Assembly (NCBI GenBank): GCA_020744425.1
Contig: JAGMUV010000005.1
Span: 1,488,001 to 1,552,000, forward strand
Direction of reading: 5' to 3'
Length of the DNA: 64,000 nt
Source: Dactylonectria macrodidyma
Lineage: Eukaryota; Ascomycota; Sordariomycetes; Hypocreales; Nectriaceae
A program made the translations under genes and the position numbers. Below the pieces are notes generated by a model that made no database searches, was not told the DNA's origin, and was given only the letters and a program-made list of their open reading frames with translations. Below, piece by piece: positions 30,720-40,690 of the stretch (its first letter is position 1; each line of letters opens with the position of its first letter).

Positions 30720-31114
30720 CAAGGGATGACACGAAGGGTCAGTCAGCGATGGATGTATGATCTCTGTATAAGATAGAAGAGTCAAGGCTTTGGTGTTGGA
30801 GTCCTGGCTAAGACGTGTATGGGACAACCAGCGATATGCTTGCTCTTCAGTACACAATATTGAAGAGACCGATGAATCAACCCACTGGGCAGAAATCTCT
30901 GAAGATAATTCATAAATCTCCAATCCTTACCAAGTAATCTATGCCTCAGCTTCAAATAAGGGTATACAAGAGTTGCCCATGAAGCTTTCTATGTGATCTT
31001 TGAATGGGTGGTCAACCCCACATCGAGGGGTTCCAGACCTACAATCAGTCCCAATATGGAAAGCTTCATATTCATGCACACCATGTCGATCTTCAGCAAT
31101 AAGCATCACAGCTC
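30720..31114. other. Intergenic, 3' flank and tRNA upstream region
   Basis: 395 bases without a gene I can support. Confidence 0.5.
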
Positions 31115-31188
31115 GGTTCCGTGGTCTAGCTGGTTATGGCATCTCGTTAACACCGAGAAGGTCCCCGGTTCGAGCCCGGGCGGAATCA
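31115..31188 (+). tRNA. tRNA-Val (anticodon AAC)
   Basis: A 74-nt cloverleaf with no intron. The acceptor stem GGTTCCG pairs with CGGAATC (one G-T), followed by discriminator A. The anticodon stem TCTCG/CGAGA encloses loop TTAACAC, with anticodon AAC at 31149-31151. The T-arm CCCGG-TTCGAGC-CCGGG is perfect. Internal A-box and B-box (GGTTCGAGCCC) are intact. CCA is not encoded, as expected for a eukaryote. Confidence 0.95.
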
Positions 31189-31190
31189 CA

Positions 31191-31195
31191 TTTTT
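31191..31195 (+). terminator. RNA polymerase III terminator of tRNA-Val
   Basis: A T5 run starts two bases after the mature tRNA end, the usual pol III stop signal. Confidence 0.8.
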
Positions 31196-31923
31196 GCCAT
31201 GATGAGGCATTCACTTTTTGAGGCCGTCACCAACCAACACGTCCATGTAAACGCCAATCCTAGATGGACTAAAGGCATGACTCACTATGTTGTTTTGCAG
31301 TCTTCAGATTGGGAGTTCCCCGGCTTCCTCTCGGGAGCAAATTGGCGTTGATATTACAGCATCTCCCAAAGCAACGCTACACAACAGCTCATTCCCCCCA
31401 CCCTATAGCGCTGCTCTTTTAGACAGCATAGTTCAAGATGCGTGTTATATGAGCAGAAGGAGGCCGCAGGGGAAGATTAGAAGTGAATTATGGTTTGAAC
31501 TGGCGCAATATGTAGAGTAGGAGTGGGTTGCCTATGGCTAAATTGCCGGCCGAAATGTTCAACCCCCGACAAGCCAGAGTGCCGATGTTCCGAGATCAAG
31601 TATGGAGTACACATTGATTTACCACCAACAACAATTATGCTCACGAACTGCTTCAGGGCCATCCCGACTCCTGCACCTAGGGGTGGTGTGCAGTCACTAC
31701 CAGTGTGTCTATCGTATCCGTTGAGCACTGGAGCTTGAATGGCCATAGTTTCACTTGCCATTCTCATTTAATGGATTTACAACGAGGATATCATTTCTAT
31801 CGTCAAGGGGATCATAAAGTGACAAAACTCCCGTCCTTGGCCTTTCAGCCAAGCCATCCGCCGTCTACCTCTGCTGCAATGCTACTATGCTATTTGACGT
31901 GAAGGTTGATCAAATCGAAGCAT
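31196..31923. other. Intergenic between tRNA-Val and the Cys-rich gene
   Basis: About 730 bases; it includes the 3' flank of the small Cys-rich gene. No further gene is seen. Confidence 0.5.
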
Positions 31924-32149
31924 TTAGCAGCAGCCCTCCTCGCAGGCGCAGAGACCGCAGCAGATCTCGCAGCCGGCCTCCTCACCACCACGCATGGTCA
32001 TGTCGGGTTGGGGCTCAGCAGCCTTGACTGTTAGTTCTGTGATTCGCGATGAGAGGACAAGGAAGGAAACTCACGGGCTGCTGGGAGACAATCTCGCCGT
32101 TATCGGCAGCCATGGGGGCTTGCTGGGTAGGTTCCATGGTGGCAGGCAT
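31924..32149 (-). CDS. 57-aa cysteine-rich small protein
   Basis: Two exons, 32149-32075 (25 codons) and 32022-31924, are joined across a 52-nt intron (GTGAGT..TCAAG, with an ACTAACAG branch). The product starts MPATMEPTQQAPMAADNGEI, continues with a Pro/Gln-rich polar stretch and ends MRGGEEAGCEICCGLCACEE followed by GCC, giving seven cysteines in the last 15 residues. Either exon alone is too short to be noticed. The splice sites, phase-0 junction and branch site are all good, which supports a real gene. I have seen small fungal proteins of this layout (short polar N-terminus, MRGG, Cys-rich end), but know no function. A palmitoylated membrane tail or a metal-binding tail are both possible. 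Alternative starts are Met5 and Met13. Confidence 0.72.
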
Positions 32150-33374
32150 GTTGGATTGGACTGGGTGAAGAGTGAGGAGTGAGGTGTATCGTGGAGTTTA
32201 AAGTAACGTTTTGATTAGAGTTGGTAGTGAAGTGCAGAACTGATGTGGGAGACAGTTGCCATAGCAAGGCATCGTCCTTAAGTACTCGGTGTTGGACAGT
32301 GTTGGTGGCCGATAGCAAGATGTCCGGGTGTCCCAGGGGATCAAGAGGCCTCTTGGACCAAGGGCGTGTCTCAGCTCCCACCCGCAATGCCTCGCCGTAA
32401 CCTTTCATCCCAGTACTATCCCAGTCCAGAACGGAGGGGCGACGAGTATCGTCAGTGACGCATCGCAGCCGTGCCGAATTGCCGTGTGGCCGTCGTAAAC
32501 CTGGCACCGTCAGGTAGCCACTCTCGGCCACTTGAAATGCAGAGAGCGAGCCAAAAGGCCCCGAACCAGGGACCAGCCTCCAGGTTCAACGAGGGCCGAG
32601 AGACAGAAAATGAAGGCCTAGACGGGGTGGCCGTGCGTCAAGCATTCGTGGGCGTTGCTAGCAACGTCAGCCATCGCCGGCACCCGGCACCGTGGCCGCC
32701 TTGAGAGGTGCCGAACTTCCGGGTCATGCGCCCCACCCGCTTCGACCCGTTGCCGCCGTTTGGTCCAACCGGCTTGACTGCCACAGATTCTAAAAGCGGA
32801 TCAGAGAAAAGGAAAGAAAACCCAGAACAAGGAACGTGAAGAAGATGACGGTGTAGGAGGTAACACAATTATTTGATATTCCTATCGAAATGTGAAGGGT
32901 GAAACGAGTAGCCAAACTCATGAGCATGGATCGGAATCCAGCGAAGGTGGCGTCAGAGAGCCCGTCGGGATCTAATCTGGGAATGGCGCTGAAGTGTGGG
33001 AGGCAGAATGAAGAACTGCAACCCATCGAATGTCAAATTGACTAGCGTTCCGAATCGTTTACGAAGTAACCAGTTACCTCACCCCTTGCAACTTAAGCTG
33101 ATACACTTGTTCATCAAATTATACGCACACAGGGTTAGCAGGGCGGGAAGGGTCTCATACATGATGCAGCCAGTAGCAGAACGACAGCTACTTTGTAAAG
33201 CGATAGCCTGTAGAACGACAGCGCTAGTCACGAATGCTAGGTCACAGCAAACCACTTGAGCGGACCATGTGTCAGGAATAGTCGATTTCTGTATCGAGTA
33301 TTGCTGCGGCATCCATGTGCGCTTGTCCATTTCCATTTCCTTTTGGCGTTTTGTCCTTTGCATGTCAAGTTTCA
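32150..33374. other. Intergenic: Cys-rich gene promoter and URI1 3' flank
   Basis: 1.22 kb. Several short frames on both strands lack support. GC-rich sequence (32440-32780) gives way to AT-richer sequence toward URI1. No RNA or repeat is recognised. Confidence 0.5.
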
Positions 33375-35174
33375 TCATTGTCTTGACAGCTTCGCCGCCT
33401 TGAAGCGACTAACAGGTGCCGGTCCTCCCTCGGCTTCATCCAATGGTTGGATCGGAGACTCATCTTCTTTCAGGAACCCACCTTCTCGCTGGATAAACTT
33501 CTTGCGCATCCGGTGGTATTCGTCGGCAACTTCATTTTGAATCATATCGTCATCAAACTCCCCGATTGGTTTGGGGGTAGCGCTTGCATCGCGCTCAACT
33601 AGGGTGTCAGCTAACGTAGTTCCCTCAGGACCTGTCGGCGCAGTTGGCCTATCCTGGTCCAGGAACCTCACGGGAAGATCCAGAGGGCCTGGCGGGACCT
33701 CGGTAGCTGTTGGAGCCTCGCCTCTCGACTTCTTGAACCGAGATGGTTTCCGAGTCGATTTGGGTTCGGCTGCTTTGGTAGGGCCGGATCGCTCCACGAC
33801 ATCACTCAATGGTTCCACCAAAGGCTCGCTGTCCTTGTCTGTGATTTCTTGGATCAGCGGTCTCACAGCTTCACCCTCGGGAGCGATATCAAGGTTCGAA
33901 GCGAATCGGACGCCCTTCTTTCCGCTCGACTCCGCAGGCTCTCTCTCTTTGATGCTTGATTTAGACGGTGTAGGTTTTGACGCAGCCGATTGTGCTTCCG
34001 GATTTCGTTTCACAACAATGCGACCAATCCGCTCATCATCCGAACTCGACTCGCCGTCCTCATCGGCCGGTTCCTGAGCAGTGAAGCGAGATTGGATGCC
34101 CAACTTTTTCTCTAATTCGAGCATGCGTTGGCGGTATGCGTCTGTGAGGACGGTCCCAGTTGATCGTCCGTACTTGTCTTCTTCGTCGTCCTCGAAGCCC
34201 TCATCACTGTAGTCGAACTCATAATCGTCCTCATCGTCGGTGTCGCCCTCATCTAGTTCTAGCTCAGCGACCACTGCACCGATCTCACCCATGCCGTATG
34301 CGAGCATTTGCCGCCGCATCTCCGCGTCATCTTCGTCCTCATCATCGGGGATGACTGGCGCCTGATCCGCGATAGCCTCCTGCTCCTTGGCAGTCTGCAT
34401 GATCTGCTCGACACGTTTGGCATTCCTCGACACTTTAGGCTTTGGCTCGTCCCCAGGTTTGGTGTCGGGAGCAAAGGAGACGCCCTTGTTTGCCGGAGAT
34501 TCAGATCTCAAGGGCGGTTGGATAATTTCGCTGACTAGTTCTTTGGCAACGGGTTGGGCTGTGGCGACTGGTTGTTGATGGGCTTCCTTATGCAGAGGTT
34601 GCTGCTGGGGGGATTTCTCCGTCACGTCTGGTTCTGACTCTGGTAGGTCTTTTATGCCTGCCTTTTCTAGGGCGTCCTCAAGTTGCGACAAGGAATTGCC
34701 GGGCTTATTTAGCTGATAAGAAATGACGTTGTCGTCATCGTCGAGCTTCTCGATGATTTCTGTGATGGGCTGGCCGTCTTCATCGGTGGCGTCGGGTTGA
34801 CTGACGACAGTGGCCGCAGCGTACTTGTTTTCGGCAGCCTCGAGTTGCTTCTGCAGAGACTTGATATTTTTGGTGACATAGTCGATGCGGCGATCAAGAA
34901 CATTCTTGATCTGGTCCTTTGACCTCAGGTTTTTGCCTCCAAAAATGTCCTCGATTTCTCGTGGTTTGAGAAGCTCTCCCTCGAAGCCATCATTGATCTG
35001 AGTGAGTGAGGTGGTATCGGCCTCAGACACGTCGTCGACTTCTTCTTTGAGCGCCTCATACTCGGCGTCCCATGTCTGCCAGTGCTGCAAGTCCTTCTTC
35101 AGCTTCTTGACCAGCTCCTCGAGCTGCAGCGTGTGACGCTCGAGATCCAGGAAGCTGTCCTTTACGCCCGACAT
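33375..35174 (-). CDS. BUD27: Prefoldin-like chaperone URI1/Bud27
   Basis: Bud27/URI is an unconventional prefoldin that helps assemble RNA polymerases and links translation to TOR signalling. The product is 599 aa and unspliced. Residues 1-130 form the alpha-type prefoldin coiled-coil domain (MSGVKDSFLDLERHTLQLEE ... LRSKDQIKNVLDRRIDYVTK). The middle is long and acidic. The C-terminus has the fungal URI block (DUF3835-like) with NEVADEYHRMRKKFIQREGG and PVSRFKAAKLSRQ. The start at 35174 is chosen because the 37 residues ahead in the same frame are Phe/Cys/Leu-rich and unlike the family. Two RVxF-type PP1 docking candidates, NKGVSFAPD and KKGVRFASN, are visible; human URI binds PP1 gamma, so PP1 binding here is a reasonable inference. 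It shares a 480-bp divergent promoter with the GFA-domain gene. Confidence 0.9.
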   Translation of the reverse strand: MSGVKDSFLDLERHTLQLEELVKKLKKDLQHWQTWDAEYEALKEEVDDVSEADTTSLTQINDGFEGELLKPREIEDIFGGKNLRSKDQIKNVLDRRIDYVTKNIKSLQKQLEAAENKYAAATVVSQPDATDEDGQPITEIIEKLDDDDNVISYQLNKPGNSLSQLEDALEKAGIKDLPESEPDVTEKSPQQQPLHKEAHQQPVATAQPVAKELVSEIIQPPLRSESPANKGVSFAPDTKPGDEPKPKVSRNAKRVEQIMQTAKEQEAIADQAPVIPDDEDEDDAEMRRQMLAYGMGEIGAVVAELELDEGDTDDEDDYEFDYSDEGFEDDEEDKYGRSTGTVLTDAYRQRMLELEKKLGIQSRFTAQEPADEDGESSSDDERIGRIVVKRNPEAQSAASKPTPSKSSIKEREPAESSGKKGVRFASNLDIAPEGEAVRPLIQEITDKDSEPLVEPLSDVVERSGPTKAAEPKSTRKPSRFKKSRGEAPTATEVPPGPLDLPVRFLDQDRPTAPTGPEGTTLADTLVERDASATPKPIGEFDDDMIQNEVADEYHRMRKKFIQREGGFLKEDESPIQPLDEAEGGPAPVSRFKAAKLSRQ

Positions 35175-35654
35175 GGCGGCGATCAGCGTCAACTCCCGCA
35201 AGGGTGCTAGCGAGTAACAGGATAGAAAAAACCAGGCCAGTGATGTGCAACGGAAAGACGTTGAAAAATCAAGGTACATGCACACTACAGGTGCCTAAGG
35301 TTCCATCAATCTTGAGCATGGGTGGCTCGGCTGAATACCGGCTAACGATACTTCACTATTCCTCCCCCGCCATCGCAAGCGTCAATCGTGATGCTCCGAT
35401 AGACGAACACCAACGTCAGCCGGGCTATCACAAGCCGACTAGGCATGCGAGCTTGACGAAGTCAATGGTGCAAGGGCGTGAATGACATTGGCGGTCTGAT
35501 GCTGATAATATGATCGACCGAGATAAACGTGCATCTCCTTTAAAAGGCAATGAGTTGGCCACACTGCTCACTTTACTCTTCCAGTTCTACTGCCCTCCGT
35601 CAATGGTGACTTTTGCTCATTTGATTCATCCATCTAAACCTCCAGTTCAGTATC
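35175..35654. promoter_or_regulatory. Divergent promoter, URI1 / GFA-domain gene
   Basis: 480 bases between two start codons. It is CT-rich just ahead of the GFA gene (35570-35650), a common fungal pyrimidine-rich start region. No named site is claimed. Confidence 0.45.
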
Positions 35655-36728
35655 ATGGCTGAGTCCAACGACATCAAAACACTTGAAGCCAAGTGCTACT
35701 GTGGCTCCGTCCACTTCACGGTCGACGTTCCCAAATCATCGCTCCCTTTCCGAGTTCACCTCTGCCATTGCAGCTTGTGTCGCTACAGTTTGGGCTTGCC
35801 GAGCGTCTTCCACACCGGCCTCCCTAAAGGAGTCAAACCCAACTTTGTGGCACCGTCGTCAGAGGCAAGCATGACGCACTATATTACTCCCGCATGTGGG
35901 GGAACCCTGAGCTTTTGCTCGACCTGCGGCTGTCACATCGCTAGCATCGGCCATGAATTGCGCGACTGGACGGTTGCGACGTCCATCTTCACGGATCATG
36001 GACCTGACAATTTCCTGATTGGCAAGCACATCTACAGCAAATCCGTCAAAGATGAGGGCATCGCCAAGGTGCTTACGCACATTAGAGGGGATGAATTTGG
36101 CGTCTACAACCCGCCAGAGGACAGCCCCAAAGCCAAGCTCCTTGAGCATGAACCCGAGGTCGGGGAAGACGGCAAGGACCGCATGCGTGCGCAATGCCAT
36201 TGCGGCGGCGTGTCCTTCACCTTCCCACGACCGACGGAGGATGTCCTCAAAGACGAAAAAATGTCCCAGTATGTCTCCCGCGTAGACAAGACAAAGTGGC
36301 AGGCGACTTTCGATATCTGCGATGACTGTCGCCTTGTCACCGGGGCTCATGTGGTTGGATGGACTTTTATCCCCCTCGCCCTCTGCGAACCGCCTATCAA
36401 GCCGGACCTCCTAATCGGCACGGCAAAGACTTATGAGTCGTCGCCTGGTGTGCTGCGGTCCTTCTGCGGCGAATGCGGAGCGACATTTTTCTTCTCGACT
36501 AAGGAACGACATGATTCCGACAGACAGCAGATAGTCGACCTTTCCACAGGTGTCCTGCGAGCCCCAGAGGGAGGCATGGCGGAGAACTGGCTCACATGGC
36601 GAGCGAGGCTGTCATGGTATGACAGTGGTAAGAAATACGACAGTGCATTCGCAGAAGCTCTCCAGGAGGGGATGAATAAATATGTCTTGGAAAAGGAAGG
36701 TAAGGTTGAAGACTACAACATCGGGTGA
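35655..36728 (+). CDS. Tandem GFA/CENP-V domain protein
   Basis: GFA (glutathione-dependent formaldehyde-activating enzyme-like) domains bind zinc through paired cysteines; most fungal members are uncharacterised. This 357-aa protein has two copies. Copy 1: CYCGSVHF (Cys14, Cys16), CHCSLCR (Cys37, 39, 42) and CSTCGCH. Copy 2: CHCGGVSF, CDDCRLVTG and FCGECGATFFF. Copy 1 keeps more of the zinc ligands; copy 2 has CDDC in place of the longer CxCxxC group. No intron is seen and no signal peptide. The start ATG at 35655 follows a pyrimidine-rich leader. Enzyme activity on S-hydroxymethyl-glutathione is possible from the family name, but is not shown by sequence. Confidence 0.88.
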   Translation: MAESNDIKTLEAKCYCGSVHFTVDVPKSSLPFRVHLCHCSLCRYSLGLPSVFHTGLPKGVKPNFVAPSSEASMTHYITPACGGTLSFCSTCGCHIASIGHELRDWTVATSIFTDHGPDNFLIGKHIYSKSVKDEGIAKVLTHIRGDEFGVYNPPEDSPKAKLLEHEPEVGEDGKDRMRAQCHCGGVSFTFPRPTEDVLKDEKMSQYVSRVDKTKWQATFDICDDCRLVTGAHVVGWTFIPLALCEPPIKPDLLIGTAKTYESSPGVLRSFCGECGATFFFSTKERHDSDRQQIVDLSTGVLRAPEGGMAENWLTWRARLSWYDSGKKYDSAFAEALQEGMNKYVLEKEGKVEDYNIG

Positions 36729-37287
36729 AGTGTCCGAAAGTAGTCATGGAGCATCGGAGGTGATCCGAGATAGCAGTGCTTGTTCCGGCATGGCTATGAA
36801 ATGCTGTTGAACTTGAAATATCCTGGAAATAATTCCCATATAGGGAAAAATGCTACGTTTTTTATGTCGTTTCATGAAATACGTCTTATCAAGTATACGA
36901 GAAACACGAAAGCCATTGTTCTTTGTCATTTGGCCATGTCTTTGTAGTCTTCGGTCTATCTTAGCGTCTTCCGAATGCCCACAACTAAGACGCCGGGACA
37001 GTCAGCGACGGGCGTGTGATGCCCATGATTCAAAGACGAAGCGCAATTTTCATTCGACTACACCAAAAATCTCATTACAAACCTAATAATAGCCAACTCC
37101 TCGAAAGGCCATCTTTTTATTCAAATCACTCTGGCTTCAGTCTCTTCATTACTTCGGCATCGCGAAGACACAGTCAACTGCGAATTACCCGAGCTTTCTG
37201 CGAGACCACCACACGACGAGTAACAAGACAGTGTCTCTCGCCAGTCCTTTTTGGAGGGGAAAAAGCCGTGGGACCCAGGCCATTTCG
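36729..37287. other. Intergenic: GFA 3' flank and FPGS promoter
   Basis: 559 bases, with an AT-rich centre (36830-36910). No feature is recognised. Confidence 0.5.
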
Positions 37288-39039
37288 ATGCGTCATGTAT
37301 CACGGCGAGCTTTCAGTCAAATTGGACAGTCCTTCCACTTCATAGTCTCAGGCCGGGCTTCTCTTTGCACGATGGCGTCCCCGAGCCGCTCTTACAATGT
37401 GACACCTCCCAACCCTGTCCTTGTCTTGCTGTCGGATCGATGACTTGCTGACCCCCGGCTTCTGCGCTGTAGGATGCGATTGATGCGCTCAACTCGCTTC
37501 AGACGCCCTTTGATATCATCGAGGCTCGCCGAAAGGCTGGAATCAAGCCTGATGCCGTCTCGATCAAGGAAATGAGGGCATACCTGGGTCGAATTGGCTA
37601 CACAGTGAGATGTCCCCTGAAATGCCTCTCACTCCTCGGCTAACACACCCGCTCAAGCCATCAGACCTGGATCGCATAAACATCGTACATGTGGCGGGAA
37701 CAAAGGGAAAGGGCAGCACTTGCGCATTTGTCGACTCCATCCTCGCCCAGTATCAGCGAACCCTTTCAGTCCCCCGCAAGACGGGACTGTTCACCTCGCC
37801 TCACCTCATCGCCGTGAGAGAGCGCATCCGTATCAATTCGATGCCTATTTCCGAAGATCTCTTTGCGAAATATTTCTTCGAAGTATGGGATCGGCTGGAG
37901 CCGTCCGCTGCAGCGCAGGATGGGAATGCCCTCATGGCACCGCGACCAATCTATGCCCGGTACCTAACCCTTATGAGCTGGCATGTGTTCCTCCAGGAAG
38001 GAGTGGATGTGGCAGTCTACGAGACCGGCATTGGAGGAGAGTTCGATGCGACAAACGTTGTCGAGCGGCCAGTGGCGTCTGGAATCAGCACGCTCGGCAT
38101 TGATCACGTCTTTGCGCTCGGCAACACGGTCGGCAAGATCGCATGGCACAAGGCTGGCATCATGAAGACCGGAAGCCCGGCCTTTACGATCGATCAGGTT
38201 CCAGAGGCAGCAGAGGTCTTGAGGCAGAGAGCAGTGGAGAAGAAGGTCGATCTCAAAGCCCTGGAGATCGACACTCGACTCGGCGCCGTGCGGATCCGAC
38301 CAGACGCGGTATTCCAGAAGCGCAATGCATCTCTGGCCGTCGCCCTGGCCGAGACGGTACTCCGGAAGCTGGACGTTACTCTCCCGCCAAAAACGGATCT
38401 CTTGCCGCAGGAGTTTGTGGATGGTCTTGAGAAGGTTGTCTGGAGAGGCCGTTGCGAGGTCAAAAAGGAGGACAAGGTGACTTGGCACGTTGATGGCGCC
38501 CATACATCTGACAGCTTGAAGATGTCGGCGAAGTGGTTCAACGATGAAATCTCAAGTCGGTAAGTTGATTCACCATATCTCCGCACACAGCTGTAAAGAC
38601 TTTCTAACAATGGATGTCCTTTAGACCGGGCCCTCGCATCATGATCTTCAACCAACAAGGCCGCTCCGAGGCTGTCGACTTCCTCGAGTCCATACAGAAA
38701 GCCACCAAGCGCGACGGCAAACCGGCATTTGACCACGTAGTCTTCTGCACAAACGTCACCTTCGCCGCGACGGGCTACAAGCGTGACTTTGTCAACCGCC
38801 AGTTCGACCCTGCCGATATCGACAAGATGACGGTGCAGCACCGGTTCGCCGAAAAGTGGTCGTCCATAGACCCAGGCGCCGTCGTCAAGGTGATGCCGAC
38901 GATCGAGCAGTCCATCGGCTATGCTAGGCAGCTGGGCGAGGGGCTTCCGGAGGGCAAGTCTGTGCAGGCGCTCATCACAGGCAGCTTGCACCTAGTTGGG
39001 GGCGCGTTAGGAATATTGGAGAAGGCTGATGCTCTATGA
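37288..39039 (+). CDS. Folylpolyglutamate synthase (four-exon copy)
   Basis: FPGS adds glutamates to folates so that they stay in the cell and mitochondria. Coding exons are 37288-37398, 37473-37604, 37658-38559 and 38625-39039. All junctions are in phase, including SYN|DAIDALN and GYT|PSDLDRI. From the internal ATG at 37372 the protein is 491 aa; from 37288 it is 519 aa, adding MRHVSRRAFSQIGQSFHFIV plus eight residues, an Arg-rich presequence-like segment. An even earlier in-frame ATG is at 37231. Seen: P-loop VAGTKGKGST, SPHLIAVRERIRIN, ETGIGGEFDATNVV, LGIDHV and WHVDGAHTSDSLK. Alternative starts giving cytosolic and mitochondrial forms are known for mammalian FPGS; here this is inference. 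It converges on a paralogue 106 bp away. Confidence 0.92.
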
Positions 39040-39145
39040 CAATCACTTGCACAATATCTATGACAGGACAGGACAGGGGGAGATACACACATTAAGAAAT
39101 AGACGGCAAGGTATAGACGCAGGATCTCCATCTACAATTATAGCA

Positions 39146-40690
39146 CTACAATAAACTCTCGGGCTCTAAAGCCTGTAAGATTCCGCCTACAAGATGTAAA
39201 CTCCCCGTCACCAAGACCTTGTGGTTTGGGCCTTCCTGTTCAGCGATTCGCCTCGCCTCGGCCACCGTATCTTGTATATTATCCAAGGCTTTTGTCTTAC
39301 AGCCGACGACAGTATCGCCCATCAAGCGAGCTGCGCGGTGCTGCACCGTCATGTCCCTGGCCTCGCCACCAGCAGGGCTTTGCTGATCATTCCTGGTGAA
39401 CAACGCGCGACTGAAAACATCGTCTCTCTCTGCAGCCTGTCTGACGGCATCGATGAATCCCGCAAGCAGCTCCGTGGCGTCCCTCTCCTGCTGGTTGAAA
39501 ACAAGCGTGGCAGTCTCTCCAGGGCTAAGGGTCTGGATAAACCACCTGGCTACTTGCTTCAAGCTGTCTTTTGTGTGTGCGCCATCAAGATGCCAGGTAA
39601 CCGGACCCTCCTTAACGGTCTCACAGCGTCCTCTCAGGGTAGCCTCCTTCAGGCCTTGCACCATCTTCCCCGGGATATCCAGCAATGCCGTTGTGGGATT
39701 GGTTCCCATACCTAGATGTTCCCGCACAGCTAGAACAGCCAGTGCTTGGTTGTACTTCTGAAAATCACCAGCGAGCTTCCCCTGCACGCCGCCCCATTGC
39801 TCGACGAAGCTGTCGTCAAGCTCGACTAGTTGAGCACTCTTCTCCACTGCTCTGGAACGGATGACGTCTCTAACGCTGGGTTGTTCGTCTATCCTCCGTA
39901 CGAAACCCTTGACATCAGATTTAAGAATCCCAGCCTTGTGCCATGTGATCTCCTCGACCGTGTCTCCTAGCATAGCGACATGATCGATGCCCAGCTGAGT
40001 AATTACCGCCGAGGAGACAGCTTCAGCAGGGAGCACATTTGTTGCATCGTACTCCCCTCCGATACCACACTCCAGGACGACACAGTCAACCTTCTCATTC
40101 AGAAAGATATGCCAAGCCAGAATCGTTAGGAATCGAAAGAAGAAAGGTTTCGACGACGGCCCCTCTGCCTTGGCTGCATCCATGCCCTCGCTCTTTGCCG
40201 CCTCAGTAAAGCGATCCCATAGTTCGAAAAACGCTCCCGTAAATGTATCCTGCGAAATCGCTTCCCCTTGGATGGCGATGCGCTCCCGTACGCTGACAAG
40301 GTGAGGGCTCGTGTATGTGCCGACGGTGCCGTACTCGCGCAACATGCCCGTCGCGAATGCGCTCACGGAGCCCTTTCCCTTGGTCCCGGCGATATGGATG
40401 TGTCGCAGCCGTGCCAGGTCCTGCGGCGAGTATCCGGCACGGCGGAGCCAGTCCCGCATCTCTGGAATGGCTGCAGCATTGAGGTCCTGGGCAGAAGGCT
40501 TTGGCCCGGTTGAGATACTCGGTTTGTCGAAGAGATTAGTGATCTGGCGGTTTGAAGATAGTTGGAAGAGAAGACTGAGGGCCTTGGGATAGTCGCGAGC
40601 CATGCTGCTGGCTAGTCGACAGGTGTTTGGTCGTGTCGTCAAGAGTCCTGGTTTGACCCGGGATGGAGTCAATAAGCCACGACACAACAT
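39146..40690 (-). CDS. Folylpolyglutamate synthase-like paralogue (intronless)
   Basis: This is a 514-aa single-exon member of the FPGS/Mur-ligase family: IAGTKGKGSVSAFATG, SPHLVSVRERIAIQG, CGIGGEYDATNVLP, LGIDHVAMLGDT, WHLDGAHTKDSLK and the end VTGSLHLVGGILQAL. It aligns along its whole length with the neighbouring FPGS gene but is clearly diverged and has no introns. Its first 29 residues (MLCRGLLTPSRVKPGLLTTR...) are basic and free of acidic residues, like a mitochondrial presequence; a second ATG at 40603 (MARDYPKALS) would give a cytosolic form. The P-loop reads GTKGKGS, as in fungal FPGS; bacterial-type dihydrofolate synthases more often read GTNGKGS, so I favour FPGS over dihydrofolate synthase, without certainty. 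The stop is 106 bp from the stop of the other copy. Confidence 0.88.
   Translation of the reverse strand: MLCRGLLTPSRVKPGLLTTRPNTCRLASSMARDYPKALSLLFQLSSNRQITNLFDKPSISTGPKPSAQDLNAAAIPEMRDWLRRAGYSPQDLARLRHIHIAGTKGKGSVSAFATGMLREYGTVGTYTSPHLVSVRERIAIQGEAISQDTFTGAFFELWDRFTEAAKSEGMDAAKAEGPSSKPFFFRFLTILAWHIFLNEKVDCVVLECGIGGEYDATNVLPAEAVSSAVITQLGIDHVAMLGDTVEEITWHKAGILKSDVKGFVRRIDEQPSVRDVIRSRAVEKSAQLVELDDSFVEQWGGVQGKLAGDFQKYNQALAVLAVREHLGMGTNPTTALLDIPGKMVQGLKEATLRGRCETVKEGPVTWHLDGAHTKDSLKQVARWFIQTLSPGETATLVFNQQERDATELLAGFIDAVRQAAERDDVFSRALFTRNDQQSPAGGEARDMTVQHRAARLMGDTVVGCKTKALDNIQDTVAEARRIAEQEGPNHKVLVTGSLHLVGGILQALEPESLL

Noticed and set aside
30993..31221. Two short plus-strand frames overlapping tRNA-Val
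   Set aside because: They run through an intact tRNA gene and have no coding support.
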